From assembly GCA_027592755.1 (NCBI GenBank), contig JAQCLE010000020.1:1-48926 (forward strand): a stretch of DNA of 48,926 nt, in the 5' to 3' direction. The DNA comes from Bacteroidota bacterium (lineage in GTDB: Bacteria > Bacteroidota > Bacteroidia > Cytophagales > Cyclobacteriaceae). Made by a program: the position numbers and the translations under genes. The notes under the pieces were generated by a model. The model saw nothing but the letters and a program-made list of their open reading frames with translations. It was not told the origin of the DNA and ran no database searches. Shown one piece after another: positions 1 through 9,939 of the stretch (the first letter of the stretch is position 1; each line of letters begins with the position of its first letter).

Positions 1-239
1 TGAGTTAATAAAGCATTTTACACGGTTTATTTGTTCAAAATATTTATTTATTAAGTGCCTATTTCAAATCATTTAATTGAAAATCTCGTAGTCAAGCTGC
101 CCGAATATGATGAATTCTTCATCTAATACTGTTTTCAATTATTCTCAATAAGTATTAATCGCTCATATTTCAATATTTTTTGTTTTTTATGGTTGATTTA
201 AAAAATTATTATACCTTATAAAAAAATTGATAACTTCTA

Positions 240-638
240 ATGGGAAGGATATTATTTGATGGAGAGTTTGAAGTTAACGCATCGAGGAAGATGCTTTATC
301 CTTATATAAGCACAGCAAGCGGACTTTCGCAATGGTTTGCTGATGATGTAAATGTTAATAATCAGGATAAAATACTCACTTTTATCTGGGATGGTGAAGA
401 AAATGCAGCAAAGATTGCCTCTCAAAGGCTTAATAGTTTCATAAAATTTGAGTTTTTCCCTAGAAATGAAGAAGAAGAAAGTGACCCATGCTGGGTTGAG
501 ATCAAGCTGGATATGAATGAACTTACCCAATCGGTATTCATAAAAATTACTGATTACTCTGACATTGAAGATGAAGATGAACTCCAGGAGATTTGGGATA
601 ATAACATCAATTCACTAAGAGATATTGTTGGGGGTTGA
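240..638 (+). CDS. START-like / AHSA1-type domain protein
   Basis: A 132-residue acidic, soluble protein with no signal peptide or membrane segment. Its N-terminal part (FEVNASRKMLYPYISTASG, then LSQWFADDVNVN at about residues 29-40) matches the START-like/AHSA1 proteins of Bacteroidota, whose helix-grip fold usually binds a hydrophobic ligand. The C-terminal third (about 105-132) is rich in Asp and Glu. The ATG start gives the normal family length, and nothing in-frame upstream extends it. The ligand and role are unknown to me. It lies 69 bases before an LptF/LptG-type permease gene on the same strand and may share its transcript. A 6-bp inverted repeat (GGGTTG/CAACCC, 632-646) overlaps the stop codon but has no following T-run, so I do not call it a terminator. 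Confidence 0.8.
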   Translation: MGRILFDGEFEVNASRKMLYPYISTASGLSQWFADDVNVNNQDKILTFIWDGEENAAKIASQRLNSFIKFEFFPRNEEEESDPCWVEIKLDMNELTQSVFIKITDYSDIEDEDELQEIWDNNINSLRDIVGG

Positions 639-680
639 ACCAACCCTTCGTCTACAATTAACATTCTTTTATTTTAAAGT

Positions 681-688
681 TACTTTTG
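681..688 (+). promoter_or_regulatory. possible -7 box before the LptF/LptG-type gene
   Basis: TACTTTTG fits the Bacteroidota -7 consensus TAnnTTTG and ends 19 bases before the TTG start at 708. I find no good TTTG -33 element 19 bases upstream, so this rests on one box only. Confidence 0.35.
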
Positions 689-707
689 TCCATCAATTCT
701 TCATTGA

Positions 708-2300
708 TTGAAAAAGCTAGATAAGCTTATACTGACCTCCTTTTTAGGGCCTTTCATATTGACCTTTTTGGTAGTGGTCTTCATTCTCCTTACGCAGAAT
801 ATGCTCAAATATTTTGACGACTTTGTGGGCAAGGACCTCGAAATAGGTGTGATTGCTGAGTTGATGCTCTATATGAGTGTAAATCTTACGCCCATAGCAA
901 TGCCCTTGGGTGTTCTTTTATCGTGCCTTATGACTTATGGCAATTTGGGGGAACAATTTGAACTGACAGCGATCAAGAGTTCAGGCATTTCTTTATTAAG
1001 AACATTGCGCCCTGTATTTGTCTTTGTTCTGTTTCTTACAATAGGAATGTTCTTTTTTAATAACAATATCGTTCCTATGGCCAACCTTAAGTTTTACAGT
1101 ATGCTATGGGATATCAAGCAGAAAAAGCCCACAATGGATATCCGAGCAGGACAATTCTATACCGGTATTCCAAACTATAGTATTAAAGTCGCTAAAAAAA
1201 TGGCAGACGGTATAACCATGAAAGACATCATCATTTATGACCACAACAATACCGATGGAAATCAGAGGGTTATACTCGCCGATTCTGCCCGTATGTACAC
1301 AATCATGAATGACCGGTATCTTTTGATGGAGCTCTATGACGGCTCTTCAAATTCAGAAGAGCGATCTACTAAATCAAAAGGAAGAAATGCACTAATGCCA
1401 ATAAACCAGTTTTTCAGGAATGACTTTTCAAAAATGAATATGGTTTTTAGTCTTGCCTCCTTTGATATGAGCAGGACAGATCTTGAACTCTTCTCAAGCA
1501 ATAAAGCCATGAAGACACTCAACGAACTGAGTTATGATATCGATTCAATGGAAAATGAAATCCGTATCGCGTCTTATAATATACATATTCGACTACCAGA
1601 AATTTTTGATAAACATTTACTGTCTGACTTTGAAATTCCACAGGAGCTAACGCGCTCAAAGTTTAAAAAGGATACGACTGTTGTAATCAAACCAATGGAG
1701 CACTCTCTTAATTCAAATAGAACCCAGTACCTTTTGCAAAACCGACTGCATATTACAGTGAAAGATGGCCAACTTACTGATAGTAGCTTAGTAAATATTG
1801 ATAAATACTTTGCCGATAGAAAACCAAGACGTATGGCAGTGGAGTACGCAATTAACAAAGCTCGCTTTGCAAAAAATGCCTTCTCTGGTGAAAGTACGAG
1901 GGCTGAAAATATCTTGTTAACAATGTACCGTTTTGTAATTGAGAAATATCGGAAATTTACCTATGCGTTTACATGCATCACAATGTTCCTGATAGGTGCA
2001 CCCCTTGGGTCAATAATTAAAAGAGGAGGCCTGGGTTTGCCAGTACTAATTTCAATTGGGTTTTTCATTACAAACTATGTGCTGACCATTGTAGCGGAAA
2101 AATGGGCCAAACAAGGTTTTGTAGATGGTGAATATGCTACCTGGTTCTCAAACTTGATTTTATTACCTATTGGTTTTTATTTCTTAAAACAAGCGAGAAA
2201 TGATGCCCGTTTGTTTGATTCTGATTTTTATCTTGTTGTTTGGGATAAAATCAAAATTAGATTTCGAAAAGAGGAGAAGCGGGCGCTGCAATCAGCTTGA
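708..2300 (+). CDS. LptF/LptG family permease (YjgP/YjgQ)
   Basis: A 530-residue inner-membrane protein of the YjgP/YjgQ family. These proteins form the transmembrane part of the Lpt ABC exporter that extracts lipopolysaccharide from the inner membrane. Hydrophobic segments lie near residues 12-36, 50-75 and 98-120, and again in the last 120 residues. Between them is a large hydrophilic region, the periplasmic beta-jellyroll of the family. The N-terminus (MKKLDKLILTSFLGPFILTF) and the LTPIAMPLGVLLS stretch are typical. Bacteroidota homologues are longer than the roughly 360 residues of E. coli LptF or LptG, as here. The start is TTG, because no in-frame ATG gives the conserved N-terminus. I cannot tell LptF from LptG. 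Confidence 0.88.
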   Translation: MKKLDKLILTSFLGPFILTFLVVVFILLTQNMLKYFDDFVGKDLEIGVIAELMLYMSVNLTPIAMPLGVLLSCLMTYGNLGEQFELTAIKSSGISLLRTLRPVFVFVLFLTIGMFFFNNNIVPMANLKFYSMLWDIKQKKPTMDIRAGQFYTGIPNYSIKVAKKMADGITMKDIIIYDHNNTDGNQRVILADSARMYTIMNDRYLLMELYDGSSNSEERSTKSKGRNALMPINQFFRNDFSKMNMVFSLASFDMSRTDLELFSSNKAMKTLNELSYDIDSMENEIRIASYNIHIRLPEIFDKHLLSDFEIPQELTRSKFKKDTTVVIKPMEHSLNSNRTQYLLQNRLHITVKDGQLTDSSLVNIDKYFADRKPRRMAVEYAINKARFAKNAFSGESTRAENILLTMYRFVIEKYRKFTYAFTCITMFLIGAPLGSIIKRGGLGLPVLISIGFFITNYVLTIVAEKWAKQGFVDGEYATWFSNLILLPIGFYFLKQARNDARLFDSDFYLVVWDKIKIRFRKEEKRALQSA

Positions 2301-2335
2301 ATATATGCCTCCTTCTCTGGATTAAATATTAGCTG

Positions 2336-2366
2336 TTTGTAATTAATCATTTACTCCCTACTTTTG
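2336..2366 (+). promoter_or_regulatory. rpsO promoter (TTTG-N19-TAnnTTTG)
   Basis: TTTG at 2336-2339, a 19-base spacer, then TACTTTTG at 2359-2366 match the Bacteroidota vegetative promoter consensus (-33 TTTG, -7 TAnnTTTG) completely. Transcription would start near 2373 and leave a leader of about 35 bases before the rpsO ATG at 2408. This is the best promoter match I found in the window. Confidence 0.7.
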
Positions 2367-2407
2367 CGACCTTAAAAGAACGGATATAAAAATTAGTAAA
2401 TCGACGC

Positions 2408-2683
2408 ATGTATTTAACGACCGAAATTAAACAAGATCTATTCAAAACGCATGGTCGTTCAAAGTTAGTGACGGACACCGGATCAGCTGAATCGCAAGTA
2501 GCTTTATTCACACACCGGATCAGCCATTTGACAGAACACTTGCAAACCAATAAAAAAGACCATGGTTGTAGGCTTGGTCTTCTTAAGCTTGTTGGTAAAA
2601 GAAGAAGGTTACTTGACTACCTACACAAAAACGATATTGAGAGATATAGAGCCATTATCGCCGAATTAAATATAAGAAAGTAA
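2408..2683 (+). CDS. rpsO: 30S ribosomal protein S15
   Basis: A 91-residue protein with the whole S15 signature: [20 protein letters not shown] near the N-terminus, then [32 protein letters not shown]. Family length is about 89 residues. S15 is a primary 16S rRNA binder that nucleates the platform of the small subunit. A strong promoter lies upstream and a hairpin follows the stop codon. The next gene is pnp, the usual rpsO-pnp order in bacteria, so part of the transcript may continue through the hairpin into pnp. Confidence 0.98.
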   Translation: MYLTTEIKQDLFKTHGRSKLVTDTGSAESQVALFTHRISHLTEHLQTNKKDHGCRLGLLKLVGKRRRLLDYLHKNDIERYRAIIAELNIRK

Positions 2684-2690
2684 AAAAACG

Positions 2691-2714
2691 AGGGAATCAT
2701 AGCGGTTCCCTTTT
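2691..2714 (+). terminator. hairpin with short T-run after rpsO
   Basis: AGGGAA (2691-2696) and TTCCCT (2706-2711) can pair around a 9-base loop and are followed by TTT. The site starts 8 bases after the rpsO stop codon. The stem is only 6 bp, so this could be a partial terminator or an attenuator between rpsO and pnp. Confidence 0.5.
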
Positions 2715-2784
2715 ACCTTCCTCCTACTATCAACCGAGTTGGTTGCAGCTTACTTTCATTAATTAACAGCAAAAGACATTATTC

Positions 2785-4923
2785 ATGCTACCCAATTTTA
2801 TTACAAAAACCATTACCCTGCCTAATGGAGGGGAAATCACTATTGAAACAGGAAAATTAGCCAAGCAGGCCGATGGCGCAGTTGTTGTCAAAATGGGCAA
2901 CACCATGCTTTTGGCTACCGTTGTGTCCTCGGAAGATCCCAGAGAAGACATTGACTTTCTTCCTTTATCTGTGGATTATCAGGAGAAATTTGCAGCAGCA
3001 GGTAAAATACCGGGCGGATTTTTGAAAAGGGAAGCACGTTTATCTGATTACGAAATTCTAATATCCAGATTGGTAGATAGGGCAATACGCCCATTATTCC
3101 CAGATGATTACCACTGCGACACCCAGGTAAATATTAACCTAATATCTGCAGATGTCAATGTGGAGCCCGATGCACTGGCGGCATTTGCAGCATCATGCGC
3201 TCTCGCCGTCTCAGACATCCCGTTTCAAGAACCAATTTCAGAGGTAAGAGTTGTTAAAATTGGTGATGATTACATTATTAATCCAACACCAGAGCAAAGG
3301 GAAAATTCAGTGCTTGAATTGATTGTGGCTGCTTCAATGAATAATATCATGATGGTAGAAGGTGAAGCCAAGGAGGTTTCAGAAACCGATATGATTGAAG
3401 CGATAAAGGTAGCTCATGAGGCAATCAAGATTCAATGCCAGGCTCAGGTTGAACTCACAAAAGCGGCTGGTAAGGAACAAAAAAGAGAATTACAGCCTGT
3501 AAATAAAGATGAAGCCCTCGAAGAAGATATAAGGTCGAAGTACTATCAACGCCAGTATGATATTGCCAAAAAGGGCATTTCAGACAAGGTTTTGAGGAAA
3601 AGTGAATTCAAAGCTTTGAAAAACGAGTTCATTGAATCATTACCTGAAGAGCACGAGTTAGATAAATCCCTTATTAAGAAGTATTTCCATGACATAGAAA
3701 AAGAAGCCATCAGGAATTCTGTTCTTGATACCAGAAAGAGGCTTGATGGCAGGGATCTTGACGAAGTAAGGCCAATCTGGTCAGAAGTAGATTATCTACC
3801 GATGGCGCATGGTTCTGCTATTTTCACCAGGGGAGAAACCCAATCTTTGACAACAGTAACCCTGGGCACTAAGCTGAATGAGCAAATGATTGACAGCGCC
3901 ATGATGTCGGGCTATAACAAGTTTATGTTACACTACAATTTCCCAGGATTTTCAACTGGAGAAGTGAAACCCAACCGGGGACCAGGCAGGCGAGAAATCG
4001 GACATGGTAATCTTGCCATGAGATCACTTAAAAATATTCTTCCACAAGGTGACGACAACCCTTATACAATTAGAATCGTTTCTGACATACTTGAATCCAA
4101 TGGGTCTTCCTCAATGGCAACTGTTTGCGCAGGCACTTTAGCACTAATGGATGCAGGGATTAAGATTAAAGCACCAGTTTCAGGAATCGCCATGGGAATG
4201 ATCTCCGATGCGAAGACGGGTAAATATGCCATTCTATCAGATATCCTTGGAGATGAGGATCACTTGGGCGATATGGACTTTAAAGTAACTGGTACTGAAA
4301 ACGGAATCACTGCTTGTCAAATGGACATTAAGGTTGACGGACTTTCTTATGATATTTTAATCGAAGCGCTTGAACAAGCGAGGAAAGGACGGCTTCACAT
4401 TCTTGGTAAAATGAAAGAAACTCTTGCAGAAAGCAGAGCAGAACTCAAACCTCACGCACCACGCTCTGTGAAGGTCATCATTGAAAAGGAAATGATCGGC
4501 GCTGTTATTGGACCAGGAGGCAAAGTTGTTCAGGAAATTCAGAAAGAAACCGGGGCAACAGTCATTATCGAGGAAATTAATAATACGGGTGTCGTAAGCA
4601 TTTTTGCTGCTTCCCAGGAAGCAATGGATGCTGCACTTAAGAGAGTTAACAATATCGCTGCAACACCTGATGAGGGTGGCATTTACGAGGGAAAGGTGAA
4701 ATCAATCATGCCATTTGGAGCGTTTGTTGAATTTATGCCAGGCAAGGATGGTTTGTTGCATATTTCAGAGATCAAATGGGAGCGTATTGAGAAAATGGAT
4801 GGCATACTGGAAGTCGGTGAAGAAATTCAGGTGAAATTGATCGAGATCGACAAGAAAACCGGAAAATACAGATTGTCAAGAAAAGCTCTTCTCCCGAAAC
4901 CAGAGAAAAAAGTACAGGAATAG
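2785..4923 (+). CDS. pnp: polyribonucleotide nucleotidyltransferase (PNPase)
   Basis: A 712-residue PNPase, the phosphorolytic 3'-to-5' exoribonuclease of RNA decay, which acts as a trimer in the cytoplasm. The two RNase PH-like core domains fill about residues 1-215 and 310-545, joined by an alpha-helical linker. The catalytic core stretch [18 protein letters not shown] is at about 392-409. A KH domain with its GxxG loop ([15 protein letters not shown], about 570-585) and an S1 domain (about 630-703, [20 protein letters not shown]) follow, as in all full-length PNPases. Length matches the family. It follows rpsO on the same strand, the conserved arrangement. Confidence 0.98.
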   Translation: MLPNFITKTITLPNGGEITIETGKLAKQADGAVVVKMGNTMLLATVVSSEDPREDIDFLPLSVDYQEKFAAAGKIPGGFLKREARLSDYEILISRLVDRAIRPLFPDDYHCDTQVNINLISADVNVEPDALAAFAASCALAVSDIPFQEPISEVRVVKIGDDYIINPTPEQRENSVLELIVAASMNNIMMVEGEAKEVSETDMIEAIKVAHEAIKIQCQAQVELTKAAGKEQKRELQPVNKDEALEEDIRSKYYQRQYDIAKKGISDKVLRKSEFKALKNEFIESLPEEHELDKSLIKKYFHDIEKEAIRNSVLDTRKRLDGRDLDEVRPIWSEVDYLPMAHGSAIFTRGETQSLTTVTLGTKLNEQMIDSAMMSGYNKFMLHYNFPGFSTGEVKPNRGPGRREIGHGNLAMRSLKNILPQGDDNPYTIRIVSDILESNGSSSMATVCAGTLALMDAGIKIKAPVSGIAMGMISDAKTGKYAILSDILGDEDHLGDMDFKVTGTENGITACQMDIKVDGLSYDILIEALEQARKGRLHILGKMKETLAESRAELKPHAPRSVKVIIEKEMIGAVIGPGGKVVQEIQKETGATVIIEEINNTGVVSIFAASQEAMDAALKRVNNIAATPDEGGIYEGKVKSIMPFGAFVEFMPGKDGLLHISEIKWERIEKMDGILEVGEEIQVKLIEIDKKTGKYRLSRKALLPKPEKKVQE

Positions 4924-4990
4924 CTGATATTTAGTTAATATTCGGATTGGATTTGACGTTAACTTACGAAGTCAGTTTCAGCCATTCTGA

Positions 4991-5854
4991 ATGAGGCAAC
5001 TAAAAATCAGCAAGCAGATCACCAATCGAGAAAGCCAATCTCTCGACAAATACCTCCAGGAGATTGGTCGTGTTGATTTACTTACTGCTGACGAAGAGGT
5101 AGAATTAGCCAAAAGAATCAGGAATGGTGATCACATGGCACTTGAGAAACTTACGAAGGCCAATTTAAGGTTCGTTGTTTCAGTTGCCAAGCAATACCAA
5201 AACCAGGGATTATCATTGGGAGACCTCATCAATGAAGGCAACCTGGGCCTTATCAAGGCAGGTAAGCGGTTTGATGAAACCCGAGGATTCAAGTTCATAT
5301 CATACGCTGTTTGGTGGATCAGACAGTCAATATTACAAGCCCTTGCAGAGCAATCACGTATTGTTCGCCTTCCGCTCAACCGTGTTGGATCCCTCAATAA
5401 AATCTCCAGGACGTTTTCGGAATTAGAACAGAAGTTCGAACGAGAACCTTCACCTGAGGAGTTGGCCGAAGTACTTGACTTATCTACCAGTGACATTCTG
5501 GATTCAATGAAAAACGGAGGGAGACATGTTAGCATGGACGCTCCATTTGCCCAGGGAGAGGAAAATAGCCTGCTGGACGTTCTCCAAAACCACGACGAAA
5601 ATTCCCCAGATCAATTGCTTCTGTCAGATTCTTTAAAAAAAGAAGTGGAGAGAGCCCTATCAACACTAACACAAAGAGAAGCAGACGTTATTTCGCTTTA
5701 CTTCGGCCTGAATGGGGAGCATTCAATGACATTGGAAGAAATTGGTGAAAAGTTTGGCCTAACCAGGGAAAGAGTACGCCAGATAAAAGAGAAAGCCATC
5801 AGACGCCTCAGACATACCTCCAGAAGCAAAGCCCTGAAGCCTTACCTCGGCTAA
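4991..5854 (+). CDS. rpoD: primary RNA polymerase sigma factor (sigma-70, RpoD/SigA)
   Basis: A 287-residue group-1 sigma factor. It starts at region 1.2 ([25 protein letters not shown], about 19-43) and lacks region 1.1 and the non-conserved region, which is normal for Bacteroidota. Region 2 follows ([20 protein letters not shown], then [15 protein letters not shown] at about 100-114), then region 3, then region 4.2 with the -35-reading helix-turn-helix ([20 protein letters not shown], about 251-270). This factor should read the TTTG/TAnnTTTG promoters marked elsewhere in the window. Its stop codon overlaps that of the convergent downstream gene by 4 bases (5851-5854), leaving no room for an intergenic terminator. 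Confidence 0.97.
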   Translation: MRQLKISKQITNRESQSLDKYLQEIGRVDLLTADEEVELAKRIRNGDHMALEKLTKANLRFVVSVAKQYQNQGLSLGDLINEGNLGLIKAGKRFDETRGFKFISYAVWWIRQSILQALAEQSRIVRLPLNRVGSLNKISRTFSELEQKFEREPSPEELAEVLDLSTSDILDSMKNGGRHVSMDAPFAQGEENSLLDVLQNHDENSPDQLLLSDSLKKEVERALSTLTQREADVISLYFGLNGEHSMTLEEIGEKFGLTRERVRQIKEKAIRRLRHTSRSKALKPYLG

Positions 5855-6687
5855 ATAGTTAATGTATCCAGCACTCCGTTAATGTAGCCTACTGATTCGG
5901 CCAGACCTGGTAGGGGGTCGTCACCATCCTTTTCATACTCGATAGACACCATACTATTAAAACGCTTCTTTGTTAGAAACTGTAGGAAACCGGGTATATC
6001 CATGGCTCCCCTGCCAATCTCAACCGATTTACCTGATGCTTTCGCGTAATCGATGTCTTTCAAATGAATGTCATAAATACGATCGAAATACTTTTCGCAT
6101 TCCACAATAGGATCTAAACCAATTCGAAACGTATGACCTATATCTACGCAGAGGCCCATTCGCAAATCCAGGTCTTTGATTTTTTTATAAACGTCGCCAG
6201 GTCCTGGATATAGATCGTCTCCTGGGCCATGGTTATGAATCGCTACCCTGATACCATATAATTTCGCTTTTTTGGCAGTGTATCCAAGGAGTTCCGGGTT
6301 CGGCACACCAACAATTACGCTCATACCAGCATTTTTTGCATATTCAAATGCCTGATCCACCTCGCCTTCCGTTTTCATATAAACCACACCTACACCATAC
6401 AAGTTAATTCCTGCTGCCTTCACTTTTTCGGCAACTGCGTTAATCTCATCGACAGAGCTATCCATGGCCAGGTGCATACTTTTAATACAGATATTTTTTA
6501 GCCCTACTCTATTGGTCATTGCCAATGTCTGTTCAAGGTCGAAACCTCTCAAAGTATACGAGGCAAGGGCCAGGTTCAGATTTCCTGCTGCTATTGGTGT
6601 TTCAGATGCTTTTGAATCCCAGGTTGCCGCCATTGCGCCTACGGCTGTCAATCCCGATGCTTTTATAAATTGTCTTCTTGATTTCAT
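5851..6687 (-). CDS. Tat-exported sugar phosphate isomerase/epimerase-like TIM-barrel protein
   Basis: A 278-residue AP-endonuclease-2-type TIM barrel, the fold of xylose isomerase-like sugar isomerases and epimerases. The N-terminus [18 protein letters not shown] is a twin-arginine signal (SRRxFIK), so the folded protein is probably exported to the periplasm. Metal-ligand type motifs are present: [23 protein letters not shown] and YDIHLKDID, with SIEYE near the C-terminus. Many secreted Bacteroidota members take part in uptake or breakdown of carbohydrates; the substrate here cannot be read from sequence. It stands alone and converges on rpoD with a 4-base overlap of stop codons. Confidence 0.85.
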   Translation of the reverse strand: MKSRRQFIKASGLTAVGAMAATWDSKASETPIAAGNLNLALASYTLRGFDLEQTLAMTNRVGLKNICIKSMHLAMDSSVDEINAVAEKVKAAGINLYGVGVVYMKTEGEVDQAFEYAKNAGMSVIVGVPNPELLGYTAKKAKLYGIRVAIHNHGPGDDLYPGPGDVYKKIKDLDLRMGLCVDIGHTFRIGLDPIVECEKYFDRIYDIHLKDIDYAKASGKSVEIGRGAMDIPGFLQFLTKKRFNSMVSIEYEKDGDDPLPGLAESVGYINGVLDTLTI

Positions 6688-6823
6688 GTTGAATGGATAA
6701 GTTTCGGTTCTTGCTCTATTGCTAATTTAATAATTAATCCTTTTGAATCGGAAGCCGGTGGTAACATACTAACATTTAGGAATTTAACATTCCATAACTA
6801 ATTTCTTCTTAAAATAGTGAGTC

Positions 6824-8047
6824 CTACTTGGTCATCATTTGAGTAATTGCTTCGGATGTATAATCAATCTCCTCGTCCGTATTATAAACAGATATCCCCA
6901 TCCGAGTTACACCTCCTTTATCAAGCAAGCCCATAACCTCGACACCTCTTCTTGCATAAAAATGACCATCCCAGGCGCAGATACCGTTACTTCCTAATCT
7001 ATTACAAATTTCTTCAGATGTAATTTGAAGTGTGAAAAATGAAATAGTAGGTGTCCTACTCATCTGTTCGAAAGACAAACCCTTTATCTGAATTCCAGGA
7101 ATTTGCTTTAAACCATCATATAGTTTATTTCCCAGATCATGTTCATAGTTTCTAATTTTGGTCATCGCATTTATCAAGCGTTTTCGACAAGTATCCCCAA
7201 CCCCAAAACTTTCAATGTAATCAACAGCGGCTCCCACTCCTGCGATTGCAGCATGATTCAGGGTCCCTGTTTCAATTCGATAGGGTGCTTCCTGTTCTTG
7301 TGTAATTAACCTATCAGTTGGCAAAGATTTTAGGAGTCCCGGTTTTGAATATATCAAACCTATGTGTGGACCATAGAATTTATATGCTGAGCAAAGTAGA
7401 AAATCACAATCCATCTCCACAACATCAATGGGAATATGAGGAGCAAGATGAACTGCATCAACCAAAAGCCAAGCACCAACCTCATTTGTCAATTTTCTTA
7501 TTAGGGCAAGGTCATTAACCGTCCCGGTTAGATTTGAAGCACCCCCAACGGCTACCAGCTTGGTCCGTTCGTTTATTTTAGATTCGAAATCTTCATAGTT
7601 CAAAACTCCTTCAGGATACATCTCAACTTCGATTACCTCAATTCCCCATTCCTTAAGAGAAAGCCATGGTCCTCGGTTAGCTTCATGATCCAGTTGAGTA
7701 ATGATTATTTCATCCCCCGATTTCAAAATCCTTCCAATCGCCCGGCTTAACGAATAATTAAGCGTAGTCATGTTCTGACCAAATGAAATGGTCGATCCGT
7801 TAGGAGCTCCCAAAAAATCAGCCACCTTTGAACGAACTCCAGACATTATTACATCAGTTTCTTGTGTTGTAATGAATTGCCCATGAGTATTGGCGTTGGA
7901 GGTTTTATAATAATCTGAAATTGCATCGATTACAAGAGTGGGTACTTGAGTTCCAGCCGGGCCATCAAGGTAAACGATATTTCGGCCGTTGTACTGGCGC
8001 TGCAATGCCGGAAAATCCTTCCTGCAATTTTCAATTGTTCTAATCAT
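6824..8047 (-). CDS. class V aminotransferase, cysteine desulfurase-like
   Basis: A 407-residue PLP-dependent fold-type I enzyme. Visible are YLDGPAGTQVP near residue 27, the cofactor-stacking His in QLDHEANRGPW (His121), the pyridine-binding Asp in LLVDAVHLAPH (Asp197), and the Schiff-base lysine in SAYKFYGPH (Lys223). It resembles the cysteine desulfurase-like subfamily (VC1184 type). The usual catalytic-cysteine loop of SufS-type desulfurases (RxGxHC) is not recognisable; the corresponding C-terminal stretch reads GICAWDGHFYARRG, so I would not assume desulfurase activity. No Suf, Isc or molybdopterin genes are nearby. Fourteen bases separate it from the upstream T9SS protein gene on the same strand, so the two could be cotranscribed. 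Confidence 0.85.
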   Translation of the reverse strand: MIRTIENCRKDFPALQRQYNGRNIVYLDGPAGTQVPTLVIDAISDYYKTSNANTHGQFITTQETDVIMSGVRSKVADFLGAPNGSTISFGQNMTTLNYSLSRAIGRILKSGDEIIITQLDHEANRGPWLSLKEWGIEVIEVEMYPEGVLNYEDFESKINERTKLVAVGGASNLTGTVNDLALIRKLTNEVGAWLLVDAVHLAPHIPIDVVEMDCDFLLCSAYKFYGPHIGLIYSKPGLLKSLPTDRLITQEQEAPYRIETGTLNHAAIAGVGAAVDYIESFGVGDTCRKRLINAMTKIRNYEHDLGNKLYDGLKQIPGIQIKGLSFEQMSRTPTISFFTLQITSEEICNRLGSNGICAWDGHFYARRGVEVMGLLDKGGVTRMGISVYNTDEEIDYTSEAITQMMTK

Positions 8048-8061
8048 TCCTTAAAATGGGA

Positions 8062-9939
8062 TTATTTAACAATTATCCGAATTGTTTTGATCAAGTCATT
8101 TTTTATTAACCTGGCTAAATAAATGCCCGGTTTCGGCTGATCGAGGGTTATTGTATTTTCAAATCTCCTATAGTCTACAGAGCGACCTAGAATGTCAAAT
8201 AATTGAAGGTTATCATAATCTCCAGTTATCTGAAAAAGGCCATCGCTCGGATTTGGATATATTTTCACTCCATTCATAATATCATCCTCAAATCCTGTAA
8301 CCAGTGAGGGTATTTGTCTGCCGAATCGAGGTCTCAACATCAAGCTGCCATCAAGGCCAACATTTTGCCTCCAGTCGCCATCGACATTTACAAAAATCCT
8401 GTCTCCCGAGTTGGTGTTTTTATCGAAACCGACGCCCAGTGTATTATCACTAAACTGTTCCCAACCTATGTAAATAGTATCCGCCACAACAAGAGGGATT
8501 TCAAGAGTGTACCTTGTAAACTGGTTAATCCCTTCCTGCCATTTGATGGTGAATTGTTGCTTTGCCAGGATACTTCCGACTATTCCACTTAAATCTTTCC
8601 AAACTAATATTTCGATAGGAAGACCATCTGAAGCAGGATCAATCTTTGGAAAATAAATGTCTATATCTGTGAGTGTGTCCTGGGAGGTCAAGTGATATTC
8701 ATAGGCCAATTGCCCACGAATTTGATTAATACCCGCAGCAAATTCCGCAGTTCCATCATCGTAAGCAAGGTAATCCTGAATATGAAACTGCCTCCGTAAT
8801 GTATCATTTACTTTATAGTCCACATTATTATAAAATGTTGTGTCGTTGGAAACAGGGTTGATGAATTGAATTAAATGATTGTCGCCCGTATTAAAGATAA
8901 ATTCTGTTTCAAGAACAATTGAATCAGAAACCATCAATGAAGCCAAATTCGGTGAATTTGTTACGATAGCCCTCCGCTCCAACGCCAATAAGATGTTCGC
9001 CGTAGTCCGATCATTTGGTCTGTCTACTAAGATGCCATTGACGAGATCACGGACATTGAAAGTAAATTCAATTGGATGTGGTAAGGCATCAAGATTGAAT
9101 AATTTTAATTCGGAGGGAGTAATGAAATCAGATGGTGCAGCAAAAAACAATTCGGAGGAAACGGCAGTATAGTCTCCAAAAATGGAAGTTGACTCACCGG
9201 TAATTCCCCTATCATAAAAGGAGAGGTCGGCAAAATCCCGATCCTGGTTAAGGAAAACATAATCAATATGCCAGCTATCAAAGCCACCTTTGGGCGAGCC
9301 AAAACTTTGAAACCTGAATCTGAATCCCTTATGAAAGTATTTTTGCCCGTCTACCCTAAAAATCTCGTGGGTGAAAACCTCCTCCCCATTGATATTTTTT
9401 CTAATAGCACTCAATCCACCTTTTACAAGAAATCTGGTCACCCAGGTAGAATCTTTATCAAAAAACTGGAGTCTCATGGAATCCTTTTCATTGGGTAGCT
9501 CCCCGTGACCGCGAGCTTGCCAGAAAAAGCTTAGAAATACAGTATTTTGTTTGTTAGCTGCAATATTTGATAGATCAATAGCCTTTGATACCAGGTTATC
9601 GGTATTCATTACGAAATCGGAATTTATATCGTAAGGAACACCAAAAGCATCTGTACCATCAAATGTCGCAACGTTCAACGTCGGTGGGTTAGTACCCATG
9701 CTCGAGTTAATAAAAATATTTTCACTGTTTACCCACAATTCCGGATTTGGAGAATTGACAGATTGTGAGAAATCATCCCAAAACGGCAATTGAATTGTGT
9801 CATTTTCCTGAAGAGTTTGCAGCGATCTAAGATTCGTCTGTTTCAGGTCTTTTTTAATTGGGATTAAGGTTAGCTGGGCGAAACCTTGTGGGGCCCACAT
9901 GATTCCAATTATTAAATACCAAAATCCCTGTTTTAACAT
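8062..9939 (-). CDS. secreted protein with type IX secretion (T9SS type A) sorting domain
   Basis: A 625-residue exported protein. It starts with a signal peptide (about 1-21, ending FAQ). A C-terminal domain of about 75 residues opens with VKIYPNPSDGLFQI and ends KTIRIIVK, the type A sorting signal read by the T9SS translocon. The middle is a beta-rich jellyroll-like region with FDGTDAFGVPYD and DSWHIDYVFLNQDRD, typical of large Bacteroidota surface proteins; I recognise no catalytic motif. Its ATG overlaps the stop codon of the PASTA gene by one base (9939), which implies translational coupling in a ddl-like/PASTA/T9SS operon. Function unknown; it should be surface-bound or released. Confidence 0.85.
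   Translation of the reverse strand: MLKQGFWYLIIGIMWAPQGFAQLTLIPIKKDLKQTNLRSLQTLQENDTIQLPFWDDFSQSVNSPNPELWVNSENIFINSSMGTNPPTLNVATFDGTDAFGVPYDINSDFVMNTDNLVSKAIDLSNIAANKQNTVFLSFFWQARGHGELPNEKDSMRLQFFDKDSTWVTRFLVKGGLSAIRKNINGEEVFTHEIFRVDGQKYFHKGFRFRFQSFGSPKGGFDSWHIDYVFLNQDRDFADLSFYDRGITGESTSIFGDYTAVSSELFFAAPSDFITPSELKLFNLDALPHPIEFTFNVRDLVNGILVDRPNDRTTANILLALERRAIVTNSPNLASLMVSDSIVLETEFIFNTGDNHLIQFINPVSNDTTFYNNVDYKVNDTLRRQFHIQDYLAYDDGTAEFAAGINQIRGQLAYEYHLTSQDTLTDIDIYFPKIDPASDGLPIEILVWKDLSGIVGSILAKQQFTIKWQEGINQFTRYTLEIPLVVADTIYIGWEQFSDNTLGVGFDKNTNSGDRIFVNVDGDWRQNVGLDGSLMLRPRFGRQIPSLVTGFEDDIMNGVKIYPNPSDGLFQITGDYDNLQLFDILGRSVDYRRFENTITLDQPKPGIYLARLIKNDLIKTIRIIVK

Noticed and set aside
1-239. Leftmost AT-rich 239 bases as a possible RNA gene or promoter
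   Set aside because: I see no cloverleaf, hairpin-T-run or clean TTTG/TAnnTTTG pair; it is left as ordinary intergenic DNA.
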